Below, in pieces: positions 49,900 through 61,720 of a DNA stretch of 64,000 nt (its first letter is position 1; every line of letters starts with the position of its first letter). The notes beneath the pieces were generated by a model. It was given only the letters and a program-made list of their open reading frames with translations, searched no databases and had not been told where the DNA came from. Source of the stretch: Adenanthera pavonina (taxonomy: Eukaryota; Streptophyta; Magnoliopsida; Fabales; Fabaceae); contig JAIVEN010000015.1 of NCBI GenBank assembly GCA_026686845.1, positions 6,525,001 through 6,589,000 of the forward strand, in the 5' to 3' direction. Both the position numbers and the translations under genes were made by a program.

Positions 49900-51510
49900 G
49901 GTAAGAATGAGGATGATACACATATACCAATTATGATAATGTCTCAAGCACCGTCTAGGCTCTAGCCATATAGCTGTTGGACCCCCCCTCCCAAAAAACA
50001 AAAAGGCATTGTGGAGCCCAAAGTCAAATTGATCATCCATCACTACCATATATATTTCTAATAATAATTTCAAATATACAATATATATAAATAAAATGAA
50101 TAAATAGAGATAAAGCTAACGGATAAATAAGATACCAACTAAGAGAAAAAAATAGGTGGCTGAACAAATTTGAATAAAAGAATTTAAAAAATACTTTGTC
50201 ATTTTCAATATTTAAAATCGGTAAATTTTTTAAATAAATTTATAACATGAGAGATAAGAATTACATAAATTATGCATGATAATGATATAAGAATTTCAGA
50301 AAAAATAATAATGATACAAATCTAAATTAAATTTATAAAATGTTTATATTCTTTTTTTGTTTAATCATATTTATAAAATATTATATACGTACAAAAGGGG
50401 TCTGCAACCCATTGCAGTGAAAGGAGCTAAAATGATTCGTTGGACCCGCGGCAATTTTCATCGGAAAAAGGGTGGCAATTTGGGTGAATAAAATTATATA
50501 TATTTTATATTAACTAGATTTTTCTTTTCCGCATAGGACACTGAGAACATTTTATTTAATTATAAAGGATATTAAATTTAAAAAAAAATCTCATCACTTA
50601 TTTCTCACATTTAAAAAATAATAATATTAATTAATATTAATTAAAATTAATATGAATTTGAAAACAAAATCAAAACTAATTAATTAGTAAAAATGATTTA
50701 AAAAATAATTTAAAATTAAAAACATTAAATTTGGAAAAAAATTGATATGAGGTGATATTAATTTAATTCAACTAACATTAAGAAAATAAAAAATGAACAA
50801 ATAATGAAAAGAAAAAAGGAAGGGCACAAAGTCCACATAAGGTAGAACCTCACTGTTTGACTAATGCGCAATGCGGCTCCACCATATTTTTAATTATATA
50901 TATTGAGATGTGATATAAATCTTGATTAAACAAACGAAGGAACTGAATTGATTAAAAAGGTCAGTAAGCAACAGAATAAAAAATTACAGTTGAGATGGAT
51001 ATATGATGAAATAATATTTTTTTAATTCTTAACCCTAATTGAAAAAAATTTTAGAAACAGATAAATAACAACGTTGATAGATGCAGAAGGGATTATACTA
51101 TAAATAGACAAAGGCGTGAAGACTTTTTCCAGCACGTATGTCCGCCGCTGGAGATTATGATCTTTAGCTTTGTCAGTAACCTCACATTATCTAGAAAGTT
51201 TTTCATAAATTTAATTATCATTAACCTTTTGCTAAATATAGTATTCGAATCATTCTAAGAAAGTAGTAATTATTCAATGTCACAACAAATTTAATTTAAC
51301 CTATTTTTAATTTAATTCATTATTTTTTCAATATGTAAAATTATTTTAATTGGTTCAGTTTGCTTTACTTATTTATTTAAGTGGTGATAAAAAACTAATA
51401 TTTTAATTACCGCATTTACATAACATTGATTTGAACGTGAATTGACAATTAAGTGATATTCAACAAAATTTTATCTGATGGTAAAAAAATTTTATTTTAT
51501 ATTTTAAATT
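49900..51510 (-). repeat. Gene-less CslE upstream block (unit 5), split by an insertion
   Basis: The first part (about 49900-50150) holds the 'tgttggacccccc...ccaaa' and 'ggataaataagatacc' phrases. The second part (about 51150-51510) resumes with 'gattatgatctttagctttgtc' and runs to 'aattaagtgatattc'. Between them lies about 1 kb of unrelated A/T-rich sequence ending near 'gtccgccgctgg' at 51147, probably a transposon of undetermined class. No CslE exon is adjacent. Confidence 0.7.
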
Positions 51511-51599
51511 ATTATATTAGGACGAATGTACCCTGCCATAAAATATTTTTTCAAAAAGAATAATGTTGAAAGATGGACATCAAATCAACATAACATAAC

Positions 51600-52140
51600 C
51601 TATGCCAGGGGTGGAAAATCGGACTAACCTATCTGACCAATTGGACTAAAAATTGGTGCAAGTTTAGTCCAGTTATAAATATTGATTGTCCCTTTTTAAA
51701 ATTGATAAAAACTGGCCGCATCAGTACCGTTTGAATTGATCTAATTTTATTTTTAGTACTAAATATTTTTATTTTTTATAAATTTTTTTTCTATATTATA
51801 ATATTGTATAAATATTAATATGATACATAATTATTAATAATAATAAATTGAATTATTTAATAAATAATATGGAAATAAAATATTAATTGATTATTTTGAA
51901 TTAAAAATATAATTACAAATTAATATTAACTTGTTTAGACTTTAATATTAAATTGTAAAACTTATTAATAATATTTTACTTTTCTATATAATATGCAACA
52001 TTAAAAAAATTAAAAAATTATTAAATTTATTATCACCAGTTAATTCTGATTAAACCACGGTTGAACCATTAAACTGTGAGCCAATACCTTGATCAGTTCA
52101 ATGTCTGATCTAATTTTTTAAACCTTGAACCTATATAATC
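51600..52140. repeat. Dispersed repeat, copy 1 (second at 60815-61430)
   Basis: Both copies carry, in order, a 'ggactaa/ggacta...ccggttggacc' start, 'attataaatattgat', 'tattaatatgatacataattattaataata', 'aatattaacttgtttaga/aaa' and 'accattaaact/ccagattcaatgatcagt' endings, in the same orientation. About 550-600 bp, non-coding. It may be a non-autonomous element or array spacer. Confidence 0.6.
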
Positions 52141-52204
52141 TGTGTTATCATGAACATAATTTTTTTAATCAAGACTCTTCAAGAGAGTTTGAACATTAAT
52201 TATC

Positions 52205-53200
52205 ACCTCTAACAACCCATTTGGTTCATTTATAGGGAGGTTTAGAGATGTAATGAGAAAGGATCTAATGAGAAAGGGTGTAAATGAAATACATGTGAGT
52301 TTGTTTGGTATAATACTGGGTATATAAAAAATAAATTTATTTTTATATTTAAGTGAATATAAATAAATAGTAAAGTACTAAAATGCGCTTGAACTGAGGG
52401 GGGACTCCTTCCTCTTTCTTCTTCCTTACTCATCGCCAGCATCACCCCATCCTCACCAATGTTGGTCTCCTTCCTTAGTGGTATGCTCATTTTTAGCCAA
52501 CATCACATATCATTACAAATCAACATTAGCAAAATCCAAAACAATGAGCTCTCAAAGATTGAAGCTCATACCAAATTTGGATCGAAGGAAAAACCCAAAC
52601 TGGTGACTTTTCGAAAAGTGATAGACAAGCTTCATGAGATCTAGATCTTGAGACTTCAAGCACACAACAGTGGGATGAGCTTCAAACAAGAAGGATGAGC
52701 TTCAAACAAGAAGGATGAGCTTCGTGAGATATGTGATTTTGAAGATCTGAGGAGGTACGTGACATGACATCTGGTTCACCGGAGAGAGGGGATCGAGGAT
52801 CTGTGACTTCGAAGACGATGATGAAGGTGAGGCTAGTGAAGGTAATAGTTGCCAAAGAGAGGGGGTTGAGGATCGCTAGAGAAGGTCATCGAAGAAGGTC
52901 ATAGTTCAGAGGGTCAAAGGTAGGGAGATGATGATGAAGAAGGGAGATCTGGCAAGAAAAAAAAGATGAGGGAGATGATGAAACGTTCGTGATTTTGTTT
53001 TTTTATAAGGATAATATTATCTTTTTACTCATATTTACAGCCATGTAATATTCAATACATAGCTTCTAAAGAGATTTGTCATTCATAAGTGGAGTATTTG
53101 GCTTCACGAGTGTAATCTTATATCCTTGTATTGTAGCGAACCAAACACAGCTACCTATGTAATGTAATCCCGTTTACATTACATTATCCCCTATAAATTT
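52205..53200. mobile_element. Possible non-autonomous TIR element
   Basis: The left edge has 'catttggttcatttat' and the right edge 'gtagcgaaccaaacaca', roughly inverted to each other, a pattern common in plant DNA transposons. The interior (52400-52980) is less AT-rich and purine-biased, with a 20-bp direct repeat GATGAGCTTCAAACAAGAAG at about 52674-52733, but has no long open frame. No target duplication was identified, so this is tentative. Confidence 0.35.
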
Positions 53201-54750
53201 GAACTAGATGGACTGTAAGGGTGTTCAAAAGTGTGACTTTGTTAAGTTTTCAAAAAATTAGGAGCTACTCAGTTTTATTGAGAGGCCAGTTTGGTTTTTG
53301 TATTTTATCAATTTGGATTGGTTTGGATCAAGTTTGGATAATTTTTTTTATAATATTAATAACTTTTCAAACCTTTATTGTTTTATGATATTTTAATCTT
53401 CAACAATTTGTTTGAAATATTAACTAATGTTCATAAATTATAATTTTATATTAAAAATAAAAATGACATTTTCATGTTAATAATTATTTTTGTAAATATT
53501 ATCAAATCTAGATCTTTTACAATAATTTTTTCTTTATTTTGTATGGAAATTTATAGCTTATGTTTATATTTCAATTTTTTAAAAAAAAATTATATCCAAA
53601 ATAAAAAGAAACATATCCATAGAAAAAATAATTAATAAAATAATATATTTCAAGTTTGATTCAAGTTTTGAAAGCTAAAAACCAAAGAACCAAATTGATC
53701 GGTTTTTGTTATAACTAAACCACACCTTAATATTGATAGGTTTTGATTGGTTTATTTCAGTTTGATTTAATTTGGTTTAGCTCAATGTGGTCGGTTTAAT
53801 TTGATTTTGAACACCCTTTCATATCACTAGATCTACTCCATCATGTATAGGATGGGGGGTCTTAGAGAAGAGGAAAAGAATTTTACATTCCCCTCATGTG
53901 ATCTAAAAATGTGGAAAATCCTCTCCATCCCTCTTAAAATTTGGGATTTTGAAGGTGAGAGGTGCAGTCTCATTTTATTTTATGACTAATTTAACTTTAT
54001 GAATTTTTAATATTTTCATATCATCATTTATGTTATGGTAAAAATACTCAATATTTGGTGGTAGAGCTTAACGCTCGAAAGGGTCTTACCCAATTTAATT
54101 TAAATTAGTTTAAATCCTAATAAATCTTTCAATTAAAAAGAGATAAGCCAATATTTAATACACACCAAAAAAAATCCAAACCTTCAAACTTTCCCTTCTG
54201 AATTTTAAGTCGTATGTTGGCCTTTATAATTGATGAGGTTGGCATAAAAAATGCCTTTATAATGATTTAATTCAGTAAAACTAATCATATTTAAAAAAAA
54301 ACGTATTAGGAAAAAATTTATAACAAACAATATATAGATGAGATGAAAGTTCTAAGATATTTCTAAAAGAAGAAACAATGAATTATAATATAACTATTTT
54401 TTATAAAATAAAAACAAAAAAAGAACTTAAATTAGATATGATAAAATAATTAATTTATTATTAGCTGTAATCTCCTTCCCTTTTACACCAAACAATATAT
54501 CATTAAATTTCTTTCTACCCTTCACTCCCCTCCCCTCTACTTCAATCAAACCAAATGAAGAAATATTAAAATTAATCCATCCAATGTAACATAAATCATT
54601 ATTATAATTATAGTGAACCAAAACATTTGGTACCAACAATAACCTAAATATGGCTAATTATTAAACATTCATCTCCCTCTCATACTTCAAACATAAATTA
54701 GCACGAATTAACTTAGAATCGTCACGGTATCTAACACTAACACTTTGTAT
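53201..54750. other. AT-rich spacer downstream of CslE gene C
   Basis: No gene seen. From about 54430 to 54640 an 'accaaac'-bounded segment may be a small MITE. The 3' untranslated region of gene C would fall just below 54754. Confidence 0.4.
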
Positions 54751-54753
54751 ACC

Positions 54754-57700
54754 TCAACATATCAAAGTGGCTAGATAGCATCCCAACGAAGCCCAAACAA
54801 TAGACTTGAACGTGACCTCAGATGGCAAGCACCCTCTATCAGTGCGTATAAACAGAGCCTCATAAACAGGTTTATTCAGAACCACAATCAAAACGCACAG
54901 CATAATCTGCAAACCCAAATGGCTACATCCCTCAAAACTTCCGTCCACAAGAAGCCTCTTGATACCCCCAATCGCACCGAAAAGGTTGAGCAATGCGAGT
55001 GTTGCTATGATGGTATACATCACCGACGAGCTTCCAAAATATAAGACCTCTTTCTCGTAGCTGTCGAGGGTGTCCTGGGAGACAGCCTTGTCTGTGACAT
55101 CAAACTTTGTTTGGGATAGATTTAGGAGCTTCAATATGGTGTCCATGAAGCTGAAGAGCAACGAGGTGGTCCTTCCGAAGAGCTTCATTCGTTGTGCGTT
55201 CCACCATGCCTTGGCTGTGCTCCCACAGCTCAGAGACTCCAAGAAGCTGTAAGCGTTATTGGCCACAAATGCATATATAAAAGGAAGGACCCAGAGGCTT
55301 GTAAGCTGCAACGTATATAGAAGAAATCGGTCATAAACAGACACACACTCACACATCATTTCAGAAACCAAAAGAATTAAAAAAAAATAGACATAGGAAT
55401 TAATGAGAGATTACTTGTGGGAACAATGGGATGCCACGAAGTGTGCAAATGGAAGGGACAATAACATAACCAAGAGTTGGGAGAGACAGTGGAGCCCATA
55501 GAAGGTAGCAACAGTATCCCATTTGCAGACCCAAGCTTATCTTCCCGTGGCCATAAATGAAAGGACAATACTTGGAGAAGAAGATCTGGGACAACCCTTG
55601 TCCCCACCTCTTATGCTGAACAAGAAGCACGTCAAAGGTTGTCGGAGCTACTCCCAAGAAAGCCTCTCTTTCTGGGTTATAGTAAATCGATTTCCACCCT
55701 CTGCATGAGATCACAAGCCCAGTAACTGCGTCTTCTGCAGGAATCCCATACACCAATCCCATCTGCACAATCATTTTTAATATTAGTGAATTATGCTTTA
55801 TAAATATCTAACTTCACAAAATAGAAACATATAGACCTCTTGGCCCCATTGAGTGCCCTTCTCGCAGGTGCAACTAGCAAGAGCTTTCGATGCTTCAATC
55901 AGTTCGTCAACTGTTCTTTTATCTTCTGTCTTAGGTTTGGTGTCCCATTTTGCTTTATAATCTTTGAAGAGCATTCCTGACAGACTCTCTCTTCTGTGGA
56001 AACACCCAGTTCCACAATATATGGATGCTCCGTGCCCACTTAAGCCAGCAAACTCAATCTTAAGCAACTCATAGCATATACAACAAAAGGTTTTAGTCTT
56101 TCAAGTTTCAAATTAATTCAACTGTAGCTCCTTTTAACTTAATATAAGCCTTCTTTAGGCTTAATTTCACATTTCATGTTTGTGATATTAATTTTAGGAG
56201 TAGGAAAATTCACTTAGCTCTAACATACAACTGTATTTGTAAAACATGGTAACTGGAATGGTGATATTAATGAAAATTAAGGAGACTGAATTGCAAATTT
56301 ACTAAAAATAAGTATAAAATGGGAAACTATATCTTGCAGTTCACCTTAAAGGCCACGGGAAAAGAATTTGAGTAAAGGTCGTTTTTAGTGATATTGTTAA
56401 ATTTTTGTGGAAACTGCACATAAGCTATCTGGTGGCCTCTTGTTTCATCCATGAAGAAACACAGTGCTTCTTGTATTGTATCTGCACTATTTGCGTACAT
56501 GTCGCAGTCCAAGTTAAGGATGATTGGCGCATTGCTTATCTCTGATGACACTCTTATCTGCATGCACAAGTTTATATTGCAACTATGAAGTTAATTTACT
56601 TGTTGGGAACGACCTTTTTGAAAATAGAACCATATACATAGTCATTCCTAATTACTATTTACTACTACATAAGTTTGGTAATGACAAAAATATAAAACAC
56701 AAGATATAGATAATTGCATATAGTCAATGACTGTCATATATACTCTAAGAAAATTTATAATATAAATGTTGTAAAATATTACTAGCTACTTCATAAATTA
56801 TCACTTACGAGTGCATTCATGGCTCCTGCTTTGAAGTGGTGAGGAAAATTGGGTCGCTTCTCTCGTGCCATGTAAACTAGAGTTGGCAATTGAAATCCAT
56901 CTTCATCTAAAGCATTTGCGTCCCTTCCATCAATTATAATCTGGGCAAAAAGACAAGTAAATTATTGATAAACTTACAATATGAGATAGTATAAATTTTT
57001 TTTCTTGCAGAAGAAAAAAGAGTTATATATATACCTGCACAATGGACTGATGGTTCTGTTTTGTGGTTGTGGTATTCCATTCAAAGAATCCCTTATGTTG
57101 ATTCCTTAGTGCATCTGGAATCTCCCCCTTTTCTACAACTGATTCTATGTCACTTTTCATGTCTTCATATAATTTCTGTGTCATGAAAATCATATATGGA
57201 AGTATCAATATCAATACCAAATATAAAAAATGTCATGAATCACACTATTTTTAAGCCGTGAATATATAGTATTAATTGTTCAAATGCACAGAACCCACTC
57301 TAATTACCTTGATAGATGACCATTCTTGGCCAATCTGATGAATGGCACCAGAGTGTTGGGAAAAGAAAGCCTCAGGTGACCTGGGTTGAATGTTGAATCT
57401 TCTGCAAAAAGGAATCCAGTGCTTGGAGAAAAGAGAAGCTCTTAGAAGAGCATAGAATGTGAGGTCAGAGCCTCCATCATCAGAGAGATAAACACTCAGC
57501 TTATTTGAAGGATAATTGTAGGACATCGCTGATAATACAGTGTTCATCACCATACTTGGTGGCTCCAACAATGGATCCGCTGTGCACACAAAAATGTCCA
57601 CACCTGGTAGCTTGTCTTCACCGTATCTGTAAGTATATGTTCCAACAAGTTATTTCAGTTTTATTTTACTATCACATATTGCACTCTTGAAGTTCTAAAA

Positions 57701-59390
57701 TGCATTGTATTATTAATCAAGTTGTTTCATGCTCTTTCTCTCATAGAACTTTACATCAATGTCATCCAATTTGATTTGGATTTGTTAGAATTCGGTATTA
57801 CTTCCAGAATCTATTGATTTTAAAAAAAAAATTGCATTGTACCAGTAATTATTCAAACATAAAATTGAACAAAAAAATGACAAAGTACGTACAAGATCCA
57901 TTATTTCATATAAATCATTTTTATTCAATATTATTCATATTTACAATATTATTGAATGATGAATTATCGATATGGAATATTATGATCAGATATTGATCAT
58001 ATTATTATTAAGTTCTTACATGTGTCATATTTGAGTTTAAAAATTTCATCTGTTAAAAAAATTGTGCCTAGATTCAGGTCCGTATACCAAATATTAATTT
58101 AATTTTAAGAAAAAAAAATTGGATCTCTATCAAGGTGTGTCCCCACGTTGTTGAAGGGCTCTGTTTTAGCTAGAGATCACTAAGGAGATCAGGAAGGACT
58201 GAGTTATTGCCGTGTCGTAGATCTTCTCCATGTCAACAAAAAAAATTATATTTTCAATCTCATTCTTCTATATATTCATGTAAATATATGTCAACAATTA
58301 ATATAAAATATAAAATCTTCATGAAACTTCACTATCTACAAAACATGAACAGTACTACAATTTCTTTAAGTTTTATGCAATTTTTCTCATTCTTTCCACA
58401 TCCCAACACTTTCAGTTATTAGGTTCTCTGTTATTTTATTTTATTTTTATTTATTTTAATAGGATTTAGATATGAAAAAATAAGTATGAAACTTTTAATT
58501 AATGTCAAGCAAAAAGAAAATATGTAGCTATATACTATATTTTGGCCAGAACTACGTATGTCTAGCTATGCATATATCTAGCTACACATAAATAAACACG
58601 AATATATAGTCTTCAAATTAATTTTTAGTTGAAACTTGAAAGCATTCACAAGGAAATATATAAATAAAATTATAAATATTTCTATACAAGATGTCAATTT
58701 CAAACTTTGTGAATAAAAAAAAAAGTTATGTTGGGAGAATTATCTCATTTAGACTTAACAATATCCGAATATGATCCAATTAAATATTATATTAAAAAAA
58801 ATAGAAACATTTGAGAAAGGAAATAATTAAGGTGGGGGGAGGATTACCTGCGGGAGAGTGTATGTTTGAAGGGAGAGTGGTGGAGAATGGTCCAACGAAG
58901 AGACTGAGTGAGAATCCAGAACACTCCAAAACACAACTCAGACCACGACATCACCCACATCCAACTCCATCTTCCGTCCTCCCCTCTTTCTGCTATCTTC
59001 CTTATTCTATAACTCCATATCATACATATTCCTATGGACCAATAATAACAACAATATTATCCCACTAAATGATATTAGCTAAATAAATCACATGGCATCA
59101 TTCAACTCTATAAAATACTAACTCTTCATATATATATATATATGTATATATTATTTCCCAAACGAACACACATATTTTGAGTTTATTTTCCTAAAAGAAT
59201 ATTTTTAAATTCATATCTTGTGTCAACCTAAAGAGGATGTAAAAGAAAGGAAAATAGAATATATATATATATATATTACCTGCAAAAATTGTGCTTGCGA
59301 ATACCCTATAAGCTCCTCTCCTTTTTCTCTTCGTCTCAAATAACAAATAACCTTCGTCACCTTCCCTCTCTCTTCCTTCCCTTTTCACTC

Positions 59391-59394
<4 letters not shown>
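54754..59394 (-). CDS. Cellulose synthase-like protein E, gene C (9 exons, 741 aa)
   Basis: Exons inferred from frame-keeping GT-AG junctions: 59280-59394, 58848-59031, 57308-57626, 57035-57175, 56809-56940, 56345-56557, 55837-56058, 55415-55762 and 54754-55305 (2226 nt). The first two exons total 299 nt, exactly the length of exon 1 in genes A and B, and rejoin a Gly codon within membrane helix 1 (FAG-ICMIWSYR). The motifs SDDGG, DCD (about 314-316), AED (about 452) and QHKRW (about 491-495) are intact, with two N-terminal and about six C-terminal helices. The start ATG (MGVKREGRERE) follows a GA-repeat leader. It is clearly diverged from A and B but of the same GT2 CslE clade, and is the nearest relative of the pseudogene at 37196-38732. 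Confidence 0.9.
59032..59279 (-). other. Extra intron of gene C
   Basis: 248 bp, GT...AG, phase 1, rich in TA repeats. Genes A and B have uninterrupted coding sequence at the homologous site. The exon sequence on both sides of the intron has an AG|G context. Confidence 0.75.

Positions 59395-59440
<46 letters not shown>
59395..59440. repeat. CT/GA microsatellite in the 5' leader of gene C
   Basis: A (CT)n run on the plus strand, read as (GA)n on the coding strand, abuts the start codon, with TATATA-rich sequence just beyond it (59440-59458). It could serve as a GAGA-type leader or promoter element, and it is prone to length variation. Confidence 0.85.
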
Positions 59441-59446
<6 letters not shown>

Positions 59447-59589
59447 GTATATATATGATCTTTACGTGCTTCTGTGACAGTCTCAGATGGAAAGGATGAA
59501 GATGTGTAGTAGCCTGTGAAAAGGAGTACTGTGAGGTGAGAATGAGTACGATATATAACAATTCATAATAATAATTCAAATACCCTCTA

Positions 59590-60470
59590 CAGACTCTCTT
59601 ACGTATAGGAGTTTTTCTCTCATATATCTCTTGAACTTTTTTATGTGACAGAAGGACATAATAATTCGCCAGCCACACAGGCAGTGAGGCAGATGGACCA
59701 CCCCCTCCTTTTTTGACCAAAATGGACCACCCCCTCCTTAAAAACAAAAATGCATGCTGGAGCTCAAAATCAAATTGATCATTGATCCCTACCACCTATA
59801 TTTTAAATAATATTTTAAAAATAATATATATTCATGATATAGTAATTTTTATATATATGTATTATATAAGGAATTAATTAGGATGAAATTAACAGATAAA
59901 TGAGATACCTTAAAGGAAAAAATAACAAAACAAAAAATTGCAATAGATAATGATCTTAGCTTTGTCAATAACCTCAAATTTTCTAAAAAGTTTTTCCGTG
60001 AATTTAATCATTAGGCCTAAATAGTATTCAAATCATTTCTAAGAAAGTAATTATTTAATTTTAAACAAAATTTAATTAACCTTTTTATTTTAAACAAAAT
60101 TTAATAAAAATAATAATATTCAATTACCACTTTTAATTTACATAACATTAACTTGGATTGATTACATGATAAACTATTAAGTGATATATGAATAAGATTG
60201 TGTCACAGTTGATAAATTATCATGTCCCTTAAATATATCATCTTGAGTTTAATTCTAAACTGTATATATAAAAAATACTTTTGTTGTGAGAAGAGAACTC
60301 ATCTTAATAATTTTTACCTCTATTAGTTTTTCCTGAAATGATATAAGCTAAAATTTTGTTTTAAATTATGAATTATTTTATAAATAGGCGGTACGTACCT
60401 ATGAGAACGGTACAAGGACGCATGTGGTGCCACACAGAGAAAAATGTGTAGACATACGAACACGTAAAGT
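59590..60470 (-). promoter_or_regulatory. Upstream block of CslE gene C (unit 6)
   Basis: 5' flank of gene C with the shared phrases 'ctcttacgtatagg', 'gatggaccaccccctcctt' (partly doubled at 59693-59740), 'gcatgctggagctcaaaatc', 'gataaatgagatacc' and 'aataacctcaaatt'. It likely holds the promoter, with no individual site assignable. Confidence 0.55.
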
Positions 60471-60689
60471 GACCTATATAAAGTGCATTATATTATATCA
60501 TGAACATTTTCTTTCACCAACATTATCACGAATATTACAATTCTCTTTTTTCCTAAGAGAGTTAGATCTTTAATCATCACATCACTAGACGTCTAAACCT
60601 ATACCTCATTATGGTATCTCAATGTCATGAAAATTTAACCCTCGTCATTAAACTAGTCCCCCAATTCATGGTCATCAACCCATTAAGCC

Positions 60690-61720
60690 CGCTACTGAAG
60701 GTTTAAATTTAACAATTCAAACATTTGGGTTAAATTTGATTATTACTCACGATGAACTCATTTCGGAGGTAGAATATATCATTAATCTCTGTCTCTTTTA
60801 TATTTATATACAAGGAAGAAAAAATTGGACTAGATGGCCGGTTGGACCAAACCAACTGGGAACTGGCATCAGGTCAGGTCTGATTATAAATGAAGATTGG
60901 ATTATTTTAGAATCGATACAAAACTGATGTCAACCGATATGATTTTTTTTAATTTTTAAAATATTTTTTCTTTTAAAAATAAAATAATATTATTTTTAGT
61001 ATTAAGTAATATTATTTTTTGTATATATTTTTTATATTATAATATTATATAAATATTATTATGATACATAATTATTAATAATGATAAATTTACTTAACAA
61101 ATAATATGAAAATAGAATATCAATTGACTATTTTAAATTTAAAATATAATTATAGATAAATATTAACTTGTTTAAATTTTAATATTAAGTTGTAAAATTT
61201 ATTAATAATATCTTTAATTTTTAATATGATATATAAAATTAAAAAATTATTAACTTTATTTTTCATCCTATATTGAATGTTAATTTTATAATTATGGATA
61301 AATATCTTTTATATTTTTCATGTACATTATTTAAAATATATCAATTTATTTACCATCAGTCCAACTTTAAATTGATATTTCACCAGATTCAATGATCAGT
61401 CCAACTTTTAATACCTTTATATTTATGGGAGAAAAGTTCAAATTGAGATCGAATAGGTGATTATAGGACCCACCTACCATGCATGAATGAAATGTTGGGT
61501 GGATACGATTGATAAAGATATATAGTAAGATTCATCGTTATGATCATTAGAAATCACATCAACGGAACAATTTTTCAAAAGTATTGATTCATATTGTACC
61601 TCTATTTAATTATAAGAATATAATGGTTCATTGAATTAAGCATCCATGGCGCTGTAGGGTGCAAGATTCCATGCATGTTTGATTGACCATAAAAGGAAAG
61701 ACCTTTAGAAAATATCAATG
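60690..61720. repeat. Array spacer with dispersed repeat copy 2
   Basis: 60690-60800 matches 27225-27320. 60815-61430 is the second copy of the repeat at 51600-52140. 61435-61700 matches parts of 27485-27850 and 47180-47265. No gene. Confidence 0.55.

Noticed and set aside
52242..52644. Frames at 52242-52490 and 52459-52644 as genes
   Set aside because: They lie in a probable transposon interior with tandem repeats and show no family features.
58848..58989. Gene C first read as lacking membrane helix 1
   Set aside because: Using the acceptor before 59031 instead of the one at 58990 restores the helix (ICMIWSYR) and gives the exact 299-nt length of exon 1 in A and B.
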